A DNA stretch of 15,354 nt from Bacteroidota bacterium (GTDB lineage: Bacteria > Bacteroidota > Bacteroidia > Flavobacteriales_D > Sanyastnellaceae). The DNA lies in NCBI GenBank assembly GCA_027618855.1, contig JAQCID010000003.1:1-15354 (forward strand). The letters are read 5' to 3'. A model generated the notes under the pieces. The model was given only the letters and a program-made list of their open reading frames with translations, was not told the DNA's origin and made no database searches. The position numbers and the translations under genes are program-made. Shown piece by piece: positions 4,846-13,579 of the stretch (positions are counted from its first letter, which is position 1; each line of letters opens with the position of its first letter).

Positions 4846-7176
4846 ATGTCGAAGAATCTAGTTATAGTCGAGTCACCTGCGAAAGCAAAGACGATAGAAG
4901 GATACCTTGGTAAAGACTTCACCGTTAAGTCCAGCTTTGGTCACATCCGAGACCTCCGTAAGGGCAACAACGCGATAGACATCGAAAATAATTTCGCCCC
5001 AAATTATGAGGTGACTGATGACAAAAAGAAGGTTATTACTGAACTCAAAAAAGCACTGAAAGGTGTTGAAACGGTATGGCTAGCGACGGATGAGGACCGA
5101 GAAGGAGAGGCGATTTCATGGCACCTCGTCGAAGCACTTGGATTAAACACGAAAAACACGAAACGCATTGTTTTTCATGAAATAACCAAATCTGCAATTC
5201 TCAAGGCCATTGACAACCCCAGGGAAGTAAATACAAATCTTGTCAATGCACAACAAGCACGTCGCATACTAGATCGTTTGGTCGGATTCGAGCTAAGTCC
5301 AGTACTTTGGAAGAAGGTAAAGCCTAGCCTGAGCGCGGGTAGAGTTCAAAGTGTCGGTGTGAGAATTATCGTTGACCGAGAAAGGGATATCGAAGCACAT
5401 CAATCCTCTTCGAAATTCAGAGTTGTGGGTAATTTCAAAACTGTTGGAGAGAAAACATTACAAGCGGAATGTAAAACGCGTTTCACAACAGAGGCCGAAA
5501 CACAGGCCTTTATGGAAACATGCATTCGTAGTTCTCACTCCATAAAATCACTTGAAACAAAACCGGCAAAGAAGAAGCCAACTGGTCCATTTACAACTTC
5601 AACACTACAGCAGGAAGCCTCTCGTAAATTAGGATTCTCAGTATCTAGGACCATGAGCGTCGCTCAAAAACTCTACGAAGCTGGACGAATCACATATATG
5701 CGTACCGATTCTATGACTTTGAGTGATTCAGCACTGGATGGCGCTGCATCGACTATAAGTGCATCATATGGGAGTGAATACTGTGAAAGGCGCACATTCA
5801 CGAACAAATCTAAAGGAGCTCAAGAAGCACACGAAGCAATTCGCCCGACTGATTTTTCTGTAAGCCAAAACGACGGCAAGCCCGAGGAAGATAAACTTTA
5901 TTCATTGATTTGGAAGCGCTCTATCGCTTCCCAAATGGCAGATGCTCGATTAGAGAAAACAACGGTAACAATCGACAGCAGTGGCAGCAGTGAAGTCTTT
6001 GTCGCAAAAGGAGAGGTGATCACTTTTGAAGGGTTTCTGAAAGTATATCTCGAAGGCACAGACGAAGAAAATGATGATGATGATGAAGCAAAGGGATTGC
6101 TTCCTGCGATGAACAGTGGGGATCCCATGGATAGAATTACAATCGTAGCAACAGAACGTTTTGCAAATCACCCCCCTCGTTATACTGAAGCGAGCTTGGT
6201 GAAAAGACTTGAAGAATTAGGCATCGGAAGACCTTCTACTTATGCGTCTACCATTAGTGTCATTCAAAAGCGCGGATACGTTGAAATGCCTGAAAGAGAA
6301 GGCAATAAAAGAAACTACAGAGTCATCACACTTGACGGGTTAGACCTTACAGCCAATACTGAATCTGAAAACACCGGTGCGGAGAAAAACAAACTTGCCC
6401 CAACAGATATCGGGATTGTTGTCAATGATTTCCTGATCAAGCATTTTGACAAAATTATGGACTACAACTTTACAGCCGGAGTTGAAGAACAGTTCGATCT
6501 CATTGCTGAAGGGAAACAGGATTGGCAGGATATGATCAAAGATTTCTATTCTCCATTTAAAATCCAGGTAGATAATACGCTCGAAAATGTAGACCGTGCT
6601 TCTGGAGAGCGAATCTTAGGGACGGATCCAAATACTGGAAAACAAGTCCTCGTTCGTATCGGACGATTTGGTCCCATGGCTCAACTGGGCAAATCCGATG
6701 ATGAAGACAAGAAATTTTCCTCACTTCGCAGTGGCCAAACCTTAGAATCTATCACGATAGATGAGGCCCTCATGTTGTTTAAATTGCCCCGTAAATTAGG
6801 GGAATACGAGGGGAAAGTGGTGTCAACTTCTATTGGTAGATTTGGCCCCTATGTGGTTCACAATAGCAAATTTGTTTCTATTAAAAAAGATTCTGACGAC
6901 GATCCATATACTATAGAATTAGAAAGAGCAATCGAACTTATCCAAGAAAAGGTTGCCGCTGATGCTGCTGCTTTGTTAAAAGTATTCGATGAAGACGAAA
7001 CCGTACGAATAATCAACGGACGTTGGGGCCCATTCATAAAAGCTGGGAAGAAAAATGTAAAAATCCCCAAGGGCGAAGACCATGAAAAGATTGACTGGGC
7101 ACGTGCTCAAGAGCTTATCGTAGAACACGATAACAAGCCTAAAACCAAGAAAAAAGCGTTCAAAGTAAAGAAGTAA
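4846..7176 (+). CDS. topA: DNA topoisomerase I (type IA)
   Basis: TopA relaxes negative supercoils by cutting one DNA strand through a 5'-phosphotyrosine. The 776-residue protein starts with the TOPRIM domain: VESPAKAKT (8-16, catalytic Glu9) and the acidic metal site ATDEDREGEA (80-89). The active-site tyrosine is Tyr284 in RITYMRTDS. The region around GIGRPSTYA is the usual type IA core motif. Instead of the zinc-ribbon C-terminus of E. coli TopA, it has three repeats built on GRFGPM, GRFGPY and GRWGPF (near 605, 663 and 725) and a Lys-rich tail (KPKTKKKAFKVKK). This zinc-free form is common in Bacteroidota. An acidic insert encoded by GAT repeats (near 6070, EENDDDDE) is probably a surface loop. 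It is divergent from miaB, with 149 bp between start codons. Confidence 0.97.
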   Translation: MSKNLVIVESPAKAKTIEGYLGKDFTVKSSFGHIRDLRKGNNAIDIENNFAPNYEVTDDKKKVITELKKALKGVETVWLATDEDREGEAISWHLVEALGLNTKNTKRIVFHEITKSAILKAIDNPREVNTNLVNAQQARRILDRLVGFELSPVLWKKVKPSLSAGRVQSVGVRIIVDRERDIEAHQSSSKFRVVGNFKTVGEKTLQAECKTRFTTEAETQAFMETCIRSSHSIKSLETKPAKKKPTGPFTTSTLQQEASRKLGFSVSRTMSVAQKLYEAGRITYMRTDSMTLSDSALDGAASTISASYGSEYCERRTFTNKSKGAQEAHEAIRPTDFSVSQNDGKPEEDKLYSLIWKRSIASQMADARLEKTTVTIDSSGSSEVFVAKGEVITFEGFLKVYLEGTDEENDDDDEAKGLLPAMNSGDPMDRITIVATERFANHPPRYTEASLVKRLEELGIGRPSTYASTISVIQKRGYVEMPEREGNKRNYRVITLDGLDLTANTESENTGAEKNKLAPTDIGIVVNDFLIKHFDKIMDYNFTAGVEEQFDLIAEGKQDWQDMIKDFYSPFKIQVDNTLENVDRASGERILGTDPNTGKQVLVRIGRFGPMAQLGKSDDEDKKFSSLRSGQTLESITIDEALMLFKLPRKLGEYEGKVVSTSIGRFGPYVVHNSKFVSIKKDSDDDPYTIELERAIELIQEKVAADAAALLKVFDEDETVRIINGRWGPFIKAGKKNVKIPKGEDHEKIDWARAQELIVEHDNKPKTKKKAFKVKK

Positions 7177-7287
7177 TAACAATTCAGTGTGAACGGTTAA
7201 TGTCTTCTGTCGGTAAATTTGGTGATTCCATTAACTAAACTTGTGCCTAATTGCAGTTAATACTATAAGCTGCAAGGAATTCGAACC

Positions 7288-8460
7288 ATGAGCCAAGGAA
7301 TATACGAACTCTTTCAACCGGTTGATCAACCGGTTTTCAGCAATGCCGAAGGAACATCCCGGATTGCGGATAGGATAGATATACATCGTTTCGACTACCA
7401 ACCAGATATTGAAGGGTGTCGCATTGCGATTTTTGGCGTGAATGACGGTAGAAACAGTGGGGACAATGAGGGATGTTCCGCAGCACCAGATGCGATCAGA
7501 TCGTGGCTTTACCGTTTAACACCCCCCACCAGATGGGCGCCTGTTGTAGACCTTGGAGATATCCGGGCGGGTTTCGAAGATTCAGACACTGAAAATGCCG
7601 TAATTACAGTGGTCGCAGAGCTTGTCCAAATGGGTGTAATCCCCATTGTTTTGGGAGGAGGACAAGACCTGACTTACGCGATGTATGCCGCATTAGAATC
7701 TATGGGAAGGCCTATAAACGTAGTGACCGTAGACTCCAGACTGGACTTTGGCGGAGACCCCGAAGTACACACCTCGAGAAATTTCATGAATCGTTTGGTA
7801 TTGCATGAGCCAAATTACTTGTTCGACTATACAAATGTGGGACATCAAGGATATCTTACAGACCCGGATACGCTTGAACTTTTAGAACGTCTTGAATTTG
7901 AAGCCATTCGTCTAGGCACTGTCCACAGCAATGCACAACTTTTAGAACCTACATTCAGGAATTCAGATCTGATTTCGATAGATTTATCATCAATAAGAGC
8001 TGCAGACCATCCCGCATCAATTCACGCTGGGCCAAACGGACTGACATCTTCTCAGATTTGTCAACTTGCGCGTTATGCTGGACTGAGTGACAGAATGATC
8101 GCACTGGGAGTGTTTGAACACAATCCAGATCTAGATGACAGAGGTCGAGGAGCACATCTGGCTGCCCAAGTAATTTGGCACATGCTTGATGGAATATTTT
8201 GCCAAACGGGAGATTATCCCAAATGCAGTGCAGAGGAATACACAAGATATGTTGTTGATTTACCAGGGAATGATCATGAAGTTGCGTTTTTCAAATCAGC
8301 GAGAAGTGACAGATGGTGGATGGATGTTCCGATACCTACATCAAAGAAAAACAACAAAGATCATCATCATCTTGTTCCATGTGCTTACGAAGACTATCAG
8401 GAGGCTGCTGAGGGGCAACTTCCGGACAGATGGTGGAGGACTTATCAAAAACTAGCATGA
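7288..8460 (+). CDS. Arginase/formimidoylglutamase-fold protein, probable pseudoenzyme
   Basis: The fold is that of ureohydrolases (arginase, agmatinase, HutG), but the metal site is broken. Aligned by motif, GGDHS becomes GGGQD (123-127, His to Gln126), DAHxD becomes DSRLD (149-153, His to Arg151) and the DxD of the third motif becomes DLS (232-234, second Asp to Ser). Three of six manganese ligands are therefore missing, although Asp149, Asp153 and Asp232 remain. After the ~305-residue core comes an 85-residue extension with paired Trp motifs (DRWWMDVP and PDRWWRTYQKLA). No other histidine-degradation gene is nearby, so a HutG role is unlikely. Similar proteins annotated as formimidoylglutamase often sit between topA and the gliding/T9SS genes in Bacteroidota. 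The 111-bp gap after topA contains TAAATTTG (7214-7221), a possible -7 box, but no clear -33 box. The true function is unknown. Confidence 0.85.
   Translation: MSQGIYELFQPVDQPVFSNAEGTSRIADRIDIHRFDYQPDIEGCRIAIFGVNDGRNSGDNEGCSAAPDAIRSWLYRLTPPTRWAPVVDLGDIRAGFEDSDTENAVITVVAELVQMGVIPIVLGGGQDLTYAMYAALESMGRPINVVTVDSRLDFGGDPEVHTSRNFMNRLVLHEPNYLFDYTNVGHQGYLTDPDTLELLERLEFEAIRLGTVHSNAQLLEPTFRNSDLISIDLSSIRAADHPASIHAGPNGLTSSQICQLARYAGLSDRMIALGVFEHNPDLDDRGRGAHLAAQVIWHMLDGIFCQTGDYPKCSAEEYTRYVVDLPGNDHEVAFFKSARSDRWWMDVPIPTSKKNNKDHHHLVPCAYEDYQEAAEGQLPDRWWRTYQKLA
7316..7335. repeat. Perfect 20-bp palindrome just inside the arginase-like gene
   Basis: The half-site AACCGGTTGA (7316-7325) is followed directly by its exact reverse complement TCAACCGGTT (7326-7335). 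It starts 28 bp after the A of the ATG and encodes the protein repeat QPVDQPV. It contains two AACCGGTT units, each itself palindromic, around a central TGATCA. It could be an intragenic operator, or simply a coding coincidence from the QPV-D-QPV repeat. Confidence 0.6.
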
Positions 8461-8561
8461 TGTTATTTGCGAATAAAGTGTCCATCTTCATAAAATTCCT
8501 TATCTTGCCACTCTCAGTGAAAGCTGAAACCTGTAAAAATATTGAAAATCAACGAGTTAAC

Positions 8562-9533
8562 ATGATACGTAGTTTTCTGCTTATGTTCGTAATGGGTCTT
8601 TTTACCGCTTCACTAAGCGCTCAACAAGACCCACAGTTCACGCAATGGTATATGGACCATGCGATGTCGAATATTGCCGCTGCCGGCAATTCAGATTTGA
8701 TTCAAGTAAATGGTTTTTACCGAAATCAATGGGTCGGATTAGATCGTGCACCTGTAACATCTCTGTTAAATGTGAATGGAAAGCTTGGGTTTATGCCAGG
8801 TGGTTTTGGCATTCAATTCTATCAAGACGAATTGGGTTTTGAAGGCAACACAATGGCAAAGGTGGGTTATTCTTATTCTTTGGCACCTTTTGCAGGCGGT
8901 ACGACGTTAAGCCTGGGAACATCTGTTAGCTACTTCAGCAAGACATTTAAACCGGAATGGATTGCAATTGATGATTGGACACAAGACAATGCTATTCCTT
9001 CAGATGGAGAAACAGGATCTGCTATTGATGTAGACTTCGGAGTTTACATCGCGAAGCCGAAAACATTTTATGCCGGTCTTTCTATGACGCACATCGCTCA
9101 ATCTGAACTTAAGGATGGCGGAACGATCATGAGTATCACACCTGCAAGACATTTTTATGCAATGGGTGGTTACAATTACGCGATTGATGGAGACGTCTTG
9201 GTGTTAAGGACGAACCTACTCGCAAAAACAGATTTTAATGCTACAGCCATTGACTTCAACGTAAATGTTATGTATGATGAAATGGTTTGGGCTGGCGTTT
9301 CCTGGAGACCCGGAGATGCGGTATCACCCATTGCTGGGCTTCAATACCGCTTGATTAACAAAGACGCGACAAGCTCAAAAGAACAACTTTTCAAAGTGGG
9401 TTATTCTTTCGATGCAACCACTTCGGAGTTGCAAACATATTCTTCAGGATCGCATGAATTCTTTCTGTCGTACAGCTTCAAATTTGTTTCTACTCCAATC
9501 CTAAACAGATATGCGAATCCAAGATTCCTATAA
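8562..9533 (+). CDS. porP: PorP/SprF family type IX secretion outer-membrane protein
   Basis: PorP/SprF proteins are outer-membrane beta-barrels of the type IX secretion system; some link the machine to peptidoglycan or to adhesin secretion. From the ATG at 8562 the protein has 323 residues: a signal peptide (1-20, ending SLSA before QQ), the family start QDPQFTQWYMD, repeated amphipathic strands (for example GGFGIQFYQDELG and FKVGYSFDATT) and the C-terminus SYSFKFVSTPILNRYANPRFL-like with the usual NPRFL end. The reading frame is open back to 8430, but those 44 extra residues overlap the preceding gene and would bury the signal peptide. It leads the gldKLMN cluster, as porP does in Porphyromonas. 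The 101-bp gap upstream probably holds its promoter; TATCTTGC at 8501-8508 is a weak -7 candidate. Confidence 0.92.
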   Translation: MIRSFLLMFVMGLFTASLSAQQDPQFTQWYMDHAMSNIAAAGNSDLIQVNGFYRNQWVGLDRAPVTSLLNVNGKLGFMPGGFGIQFYQDELGFEGNTMAKVGYSYSLAPFAGGTTLSLGTSVSYFSKTFKPEWIAIDDWTQDNAIPSDGETGSAIDVDFGVYIAKPKTFYAGLSMTHIAQSELKDGGTIMSITPARHFYAMGGYNYAIDGDVLVLRTNLLAKTDFNATAIDFNVNVMYDEMVWAGVSWRPGDAVSPIAGLQYRLINKDATSSKEQLFKVGYSFDATTSELQTYSSGSHEFFLSYSFKFVSTPILNRYANPRFL

Positions 9534-9595
9534 TAAAAGGAACCTTTCTTTCGTTGTATCCGTAACCTCCTAATAAACCTACAAGAAAACTCTAT

Positions 9596-10960
9596 ATGAA
9601 TAAGTTCCTTCTGATACTCATGACGCCAGTACTGCTTGCCGGTTGTTATATGGGACCCCAGGGTGAGCTCGTAGGGGTTCACCCCCGTGAGTACTGGGAT
9701 CAAGCTAATCCTTATGGTATGAATTACATCCACTTCGGATCGTATACCATGGGACCTAGTGATCAAGATGTTCCATACGCTTTAAACACGCGCGCAAAAA
9801 CAGTAACTATCCCTGCATTCTATATGGATGTTCATGAGATCTCTAACAATGAATACAGACAGTTTGTAAACTATGTCCGCGATTCATTATTTCTAAACAC
9901 GCTCGCTGAAAATGACGATGATCGCTATTTTATTGCTGAACAAGATGGCAAAGAGCTAGACCGTTTTATTGACAAGGGTTTTATCCTTAACTGGGAAGAA
10001 CCTATTGACTGGACTGACGAGGAAGTCTTTGACTTACTTTATGATGAGTATTACCTCCAGGGCTCTGACAGGTATTACAATCGCAAAGAAATAGATACGC
10101 GTAAATTAAATTACCATTACTACTGGTTTAATCTTGAAAAGGCGTCCAGCAAAGAAGGACGTGATGAAGATTACGGTGACCCAAATGACTTGGGTCAATG
10201 GCACTCTGTCAAGCGCTATTCTGATCGTCAGCAATTTGTTGTAGAGGAAACGATTAATGTCTATCCTGACACGCTTGTTTGGATTCACGACTACGCTTAC
10301 TCATACAACGAACCTCTGGCAGAAAACTATTTCTGGCATCCTGCATATGATGACTACCCTGTTGTGGGAGTTACTTGGGGTCAGGCTGTCGCATTTAATG
10401 CGTGGCGAACTCAAATAATGAATTCGTGGAGAAAGAATGAAGGTCAAACATATATTCAAAAATTCCGTCTTCCTTCTGAAGCAGAATGGGAATATGCAGC
10501 TCGTGGAGGTAGGAATCTAGCGCCTTACCCTTGGGGTGGACCATACATTCGAAATGAACAGGGATGTGTCCTTGCCAATTTCAAGCCTATGCGTGGTGAT
10601 TACGTTGAGGATGCAAATGCATATACTGCACCTGTTGAATCTTACAGCCCAAACGATTACGGTCTATACCAAATGTCTGGAAATGTGGCCGAGTGGACAA
10701 ATACTGCCTTTGATGAAACGGTATATGATTTCGCTTTCGATCTTGCACCTGACTACGTTTATCATGCAAAAATGGAAGACAGTCAAGCGCTTCACAGAAA
10801 AGTAATCAGAGGAGGCTCTTGGAAAGATATCGGATACTATTGCCAAACAGGAACCCGTACGTATGAGTACAGCGATTCTGCAAAAGCATTTATTGGCTTC
10901 CGTTCCGTGATGTCCTACCTGGGACGAGGAAAGTCTGGTCCGAAAGAAGAGTGGAACTAA
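9596..10960 (+). CDS. gldK: Type IX secretion / gliding lipoprotein GldK (PorK)
   Basis: GldK/PorK is an outer-membrane lipoprotein that with GldN/PorN builds the large periplasmic ring of the T9SS. The 454-residue protein has a lipobox LLAGC with Cys17. The rest is a formylglycine-generating-enzyme (FGE-sulfatase) fold. Its N-terminal half is GSYTMG to YMDVHEISNNEYRQFVNYV (48-94), then come a GldK-type insertion (about 100-250) and the conserved VVGVTWGQAVAFNAWR, RLPSEAEWEYAARGG (291-305), SGNVAEWTN (361-369) and VIRGGSWKD (403-411). In the region of the FGE active site only one cysteine is visible (Cys416), so the copper-binding pair of true FGEs is absent and a structural role is expected. 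It lies 62 bp after porP and 88 bp before gldL. Confidence 0.96.
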   Translation: MNKFLLILMTPVLLAGCYMGPQGELVGVHPREYWDQANPYGMNYIHFGSYTMGPSDQDVPYALNTRAKTVTIPAFYMDVHEISNNEYRQFVNYVRDSLFLNTLAENDDDRYFIAEQDGKELDRFIDKGFILNWEEPIDWTDEEVFDLLYDEYYLQGSDRYYNRKEIDTRKLNYHYYWFNLEKASSKEGRDEDYGDPNDLGQWHSVKRYSDRQQFVVEETINVYPDTLVWIHDYAYSYNEPLAENYFWHPAYDDYPVVGVTWGQAVAFNAWRTQIMNSWRKNEGQTYIQKFRLPSEAEWEYAARGGRNLAPYPWGGPYIRNEQGCVLANFKPMRGDYVEDANAYTAPVESYSPNDYGLYQMSGNVAEWTNTAFDETVYDFAFDLAPDYVYHAKMEDSQALHRKVIRGGSWKDIGYYCQTGTRTYEYSDSAKAFIGFRSVMSYLGRGKSGPKEEWN

Positions 10961-11048
10961 GATTCTCTTCGCATAAAATTAAAATACCTGAAACCCTTGT
11001 ATCGAGATTTACTCGGTAAGTTATAATTAAAACTAACATTGAAGAAGA

Positions 11049-11846
11049 ATGATACCTGCAAGTAAAAAAATTCATCCATGGATGCCCGGTGGCAAAAAGT
11101 TTAAAGAATTTATGTCCAAATTATATGGCTTTGGTGCTGCCATTGTAATTATCGGTGCCCTATTTAAAATTGAGCACATGCCTTTTGCAAGTGAAATGCT
11201 TATCATTGGACTGAGTACAGAGGCCTTGATTTTCTTCTTTTCTGCACTTGAGCCACCAGCACATAGCGAACCGGATTGGTCCTTGGTTCATCCTGAGTTG
11301 CGATATGAGGGTGAGGATACAAACACGGCAACTACAGCTGTGGAGGAGTTTGATTCTCTGTTAAAAGAGGCGAACATTGATTCTAAAACGCTTAAGAACC
11401 TTGGAGATGGCATGAGGAATCTAGGCGACCAAGCAAGTAAAATGAGTGACATGGCGGACGCTGCAGGCGCGACTCAAGAATTTAGCGATTCACTTATAAA
11501 AGCATCCAATAGAGTTGATGAAATGGCAAACACCTACGAAGGTGTTTCTGATTCTTTAACAGGTCTCGTTGGATCGAAGGAAGCTGGAAATTCTGCTGGT
11601 CAGAATTTGGAGCGTATGAACACAAATCTCGGTTCATTGAATGCAATGTATGAGATGCAGCTACAACAGCTAGAGGCAAATAAAGAGCTTTATTCTGGGA
11701 TGGGTGAGTTGGTTAAAACGCTTAACGACAGTGTAGAGGATACGAAGGCTTACAAAGAGCACATTGCTGCACTTGCACAAAATCTTGCTTCTCTTAATAC
11801 TGTTTACGGCAACATGCTCAATGCAATGGGCAACAAAGGTAGCTAG
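11049..11846 (+). CDS. gldL: Type IX secretion / gliding motor protein GldL (PorL)
   Basis: GldL is the inner-membrane ring protein that with GldM forms the proton-driven motor powering T9SS and gliding. The 265-residue protein begins with a short cytoplasmic segment, then two transmembrane helices (about 26-40 and 50-66). Charged residues sit in or next to the membrane: Lys40, Glu49, Glu58 and Glu68; membrane glutamates in this region are needed for motor function in Flavobacterium. The cytoplasmic C-terminal part (about 95-265) is largely helical and coiled-coil-like, with many Asn, Met, Leu and Glu. It is followed 2 nt later by gldM, which indicates tight co-translation of the two motor parts. 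The 88-bp gap before it contains only a weak 4-bp-arm hairpin (CGAG...CTCG, about 11001-11013). Confidence 0.96.
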   Translation: MIPASKKIHPWMPGGKKFKEFMSKLYGFGAAIVIIGALFKIEHMPFASEMLIIGLSTEALIFFFSALEPPAHSEPDWSLVHPELRYEGEDTNTATTAVEEFDSLLKEANIDSKTLKNLGDGMRNLGDQASKMSDMADAAGATQEFSDSLIKASNRVDEMANTYEGVSDSLTGLVGSKEAGNSAGQNLERMNTNLGSLNAMYEMQLQQLEANKELYSGMGELVKTLNDSVEDTKAYKEHIAALAQNLASLNTVYGNMLNAMGNKGS

Positions 11847-11848
11847 AT

Positions 11849-13570
11849 ATGTCAGGAGCAAAAGAGACCCCAAGACAGAAAATGATAGGGATGATGTACC
11901 TCGTCCTTACTGCACTTTTGGCGTTGAATATTTCTAAAGAAGTTTTAGATGGTTTCGTGAAAGTTGAAAACAGCCTACTACAAACGCATGCTACTCTTTC
12001 ATCAAAAATTTACGATACATATTCTGCATTAGAAGGAAAATACTCTAGCAATCCAGTTAAAGTTGGACCGTTTTTAGATCAAGCACAGGCCATTGTTAAA
12101 AGATCTGATGACTTGGTTCGCTATATCACTGAACTCAAAGCACGATGTTTGTCTACGTCATCAGGTGATTTTGAAGAACAATCGTTGGTAAATTTTGAGA
12201 AATACTTCGGTGTCGATGAAAATGGAAAAGACACCACGTTGAACCTGGCATACATTCGAGTAAAAGATGAATATCAATCTTTAACGCGATACATGGTGGG
12301 GGCCGATGCGGAAAACCCAAAAGAAGGAGAATGGACTGCAAATGGCATTAAACTTGCCGTGCAGGAATACCGTGACTATCTTTTAAACATAAGTGTAACA
12401 GATGTCGAAGGAAATGTAATCTCACTTCCTGCAAACACGATAAAATCATTAAACGAACGCTTTTCTTTTGAAAAAGAAATGAAATCCGACAAAATGGTGT
12501 CATGGGAAATCGCAAACTTCCACAAAATGCCATTGGCGGCTGTGATGCCTCTTATGTCTAAGATGATTATTGACATCAGAGATGCTGAAGAAGATGCAAT
12601 CGGATGGCTGCTTAACAGTACCGAAGCAAAAAGTTTAAAGTTCTCTAATATAATGCCTATTACTATTCCAGAGTCAAACTATATTCTAAGAGGAGATACG
12701 GTGAGGGCAAATATTTTCCTTGCTGCGTTTGATCCAACGAAAAAGCCCGAGGTATACATTGACACCAACAAATGGGATGGCAAAGATTCTTCTGATTTAG
12801 ACTTTGCAGGTCTTGAACCATTAAAGGTTAATGAGCTAGGTCAAGGTCTCATGGCGATGTCCTCAAGAGGAATAACTCTGGGACAATACCAATATAAAGG
12901 AGTCATCAGATATCAAGGTCCTGGAGGAAAGATGAAATCTCAGCAATTCTTTACGCCTACATTTACGATTGCAGAACCTGCGCTTGTGGTCTCTCCAACA
13001 AAAATGAATGTCTTCTACCGAGGAGTGCCAAATCCAGTAGAGATTAGTGTCCCGGGAGTCGCAAGCGACAAATTAATTGTGACTATATCTGGAAGTCATA
13101 AAATCAAAAAACAAAGTGACGGAACATATATCGTTGAGCCTTCAAACGATTCCAACAAGGAAGCGATTATATCCGTGAGAGGTGAAATGCCCGATGGATC
13201 TATCAGCAATCTTGGAAGTCGAGATTTCGTTGTCAAGAGAATTCCTGATCCAATCCCATGGTGGGGAGGCAAAGATCCTTCAGACATGTTGATTAAGACC
13301 ACAGAAATACTTTCTTTCACTGCTGTCGTAGCTAAAATGCCCGATTTTGCATTTCAAATAAAACCAGAAGTATTGGGCTTTACAATTACGATGAGTAAAG
13401 ATGGAGTCGTATCAAGTGAAGTGTCTACGAATAATAATATCACATCCTCACAAGAAAAACTATTAAGAAAGGCTAGACCTGGAACTCGGCTTTTCTTTGA
13501 GGATGTCAAAGTACGGATGCCTGACAAAACAACTCGTATTTTAAATCTGAGTTTGAAAGTCATAAAGTAA
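11849..13570 (+). CDS. gldM: Type IX secretion / gliding motor shaft GldM (PorM)
   Basis: GldM spans the inner membrane once and reaches across the periplasm as a dimeric shaft that transmits GldL-GldM motor force to the GldK-GldN ring. The 573-residue protein begins MSGAKETPRQKMIGMMYLVL, the nearly invariant GldM start. It has Arg9 just before the single membrane helix (12-30) and LNISKEVLDGF after it. The remaining 540 residues are periplasmic: a helical first domain (to about 220), then beta-rich domains, ending in RMPDKTTRILNLSLKVIK. It is somewhat longer than the ~515 residues of the Flavobacterium johnsoniae protein. The start lies 2 nt after gldL, and gldN follows after 9 nt. Confidence 0.97.
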   Translation: MSGAKETPRQKMIGMMYLVLTALLALNISKEVLDGFVKVENSLLQTHATLSSKIYDTYSALEGKYSSNPVKVGPFLDQAQAIVKRSDDLVRYITELKARCLSTSSGDFEEQSLVNFEKYFGVDENGKDTTLNLAYIRVKDEYQSLTRYMVGADAENPKEGEWTANGIKLAVQEYRDYLLNISVTDVEGNVISLPANTIKSLNERFSFEKEMKSDKMVSWEIANFHKMPLAAVMPLMSKMIIDIRDAEEDAIGWLLNSTEAKSLKFSNIMPITIPESNYILRGDTVRANIFLAAFDPTKKPEVYIDTNKWDGKDSSDLDFAGLEPLKVNELGQGLMAMSSRGITLGQYQYKGVIRYQGPGGKMKSQQFFTPTFTIAEPALVVSPTKMNVFYRGVPNPVEISVPGVASDKLIVTISGSHKIKKQSDGTYIVEPSNDSNKEAIISVRGEMPDGSISNLGSRDFVVKRIPDPIPWWGGKDPSDMLIKTTEILSFTAVVAKMPDFAFQIKPEVLGFTITMSKDGVVSSEVSTNNNITSSQEKLLRKARPGTRLFFEDVKVRMPDKTTRILNLSLKVIK

Positions 13571-13579
13571 AAAGAAACG

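Noticed and set aside
6070..6087. GAT triplet run in topA
   Set aside because: It encodes an acidic surface insert and is too short and impure for a phase-variable repeat.
8430..8561. Upstream in-frame extension of porP by 44 residues
   Set aside because: It overlaps the end of the arginase-like gene and would place the clear signal peptide (MIRSFLLMFV...) inside the protein; the ATG at 8562 gives a normal exported protein.
9536..9547. AAAGG-AA-CCTTT inverted repeat after porP
   Set aside because: The 2-nt loop is too short for a stable hairpin and no T-run follows in a terminator position; it is not a terminator.
9401..9766. Minus-strand open frame of 121 codons across the porP-gldK junction
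   Set aside because: It is antisense to two well supported genes, including the gldK lipobox, and its product has no recognisable features.
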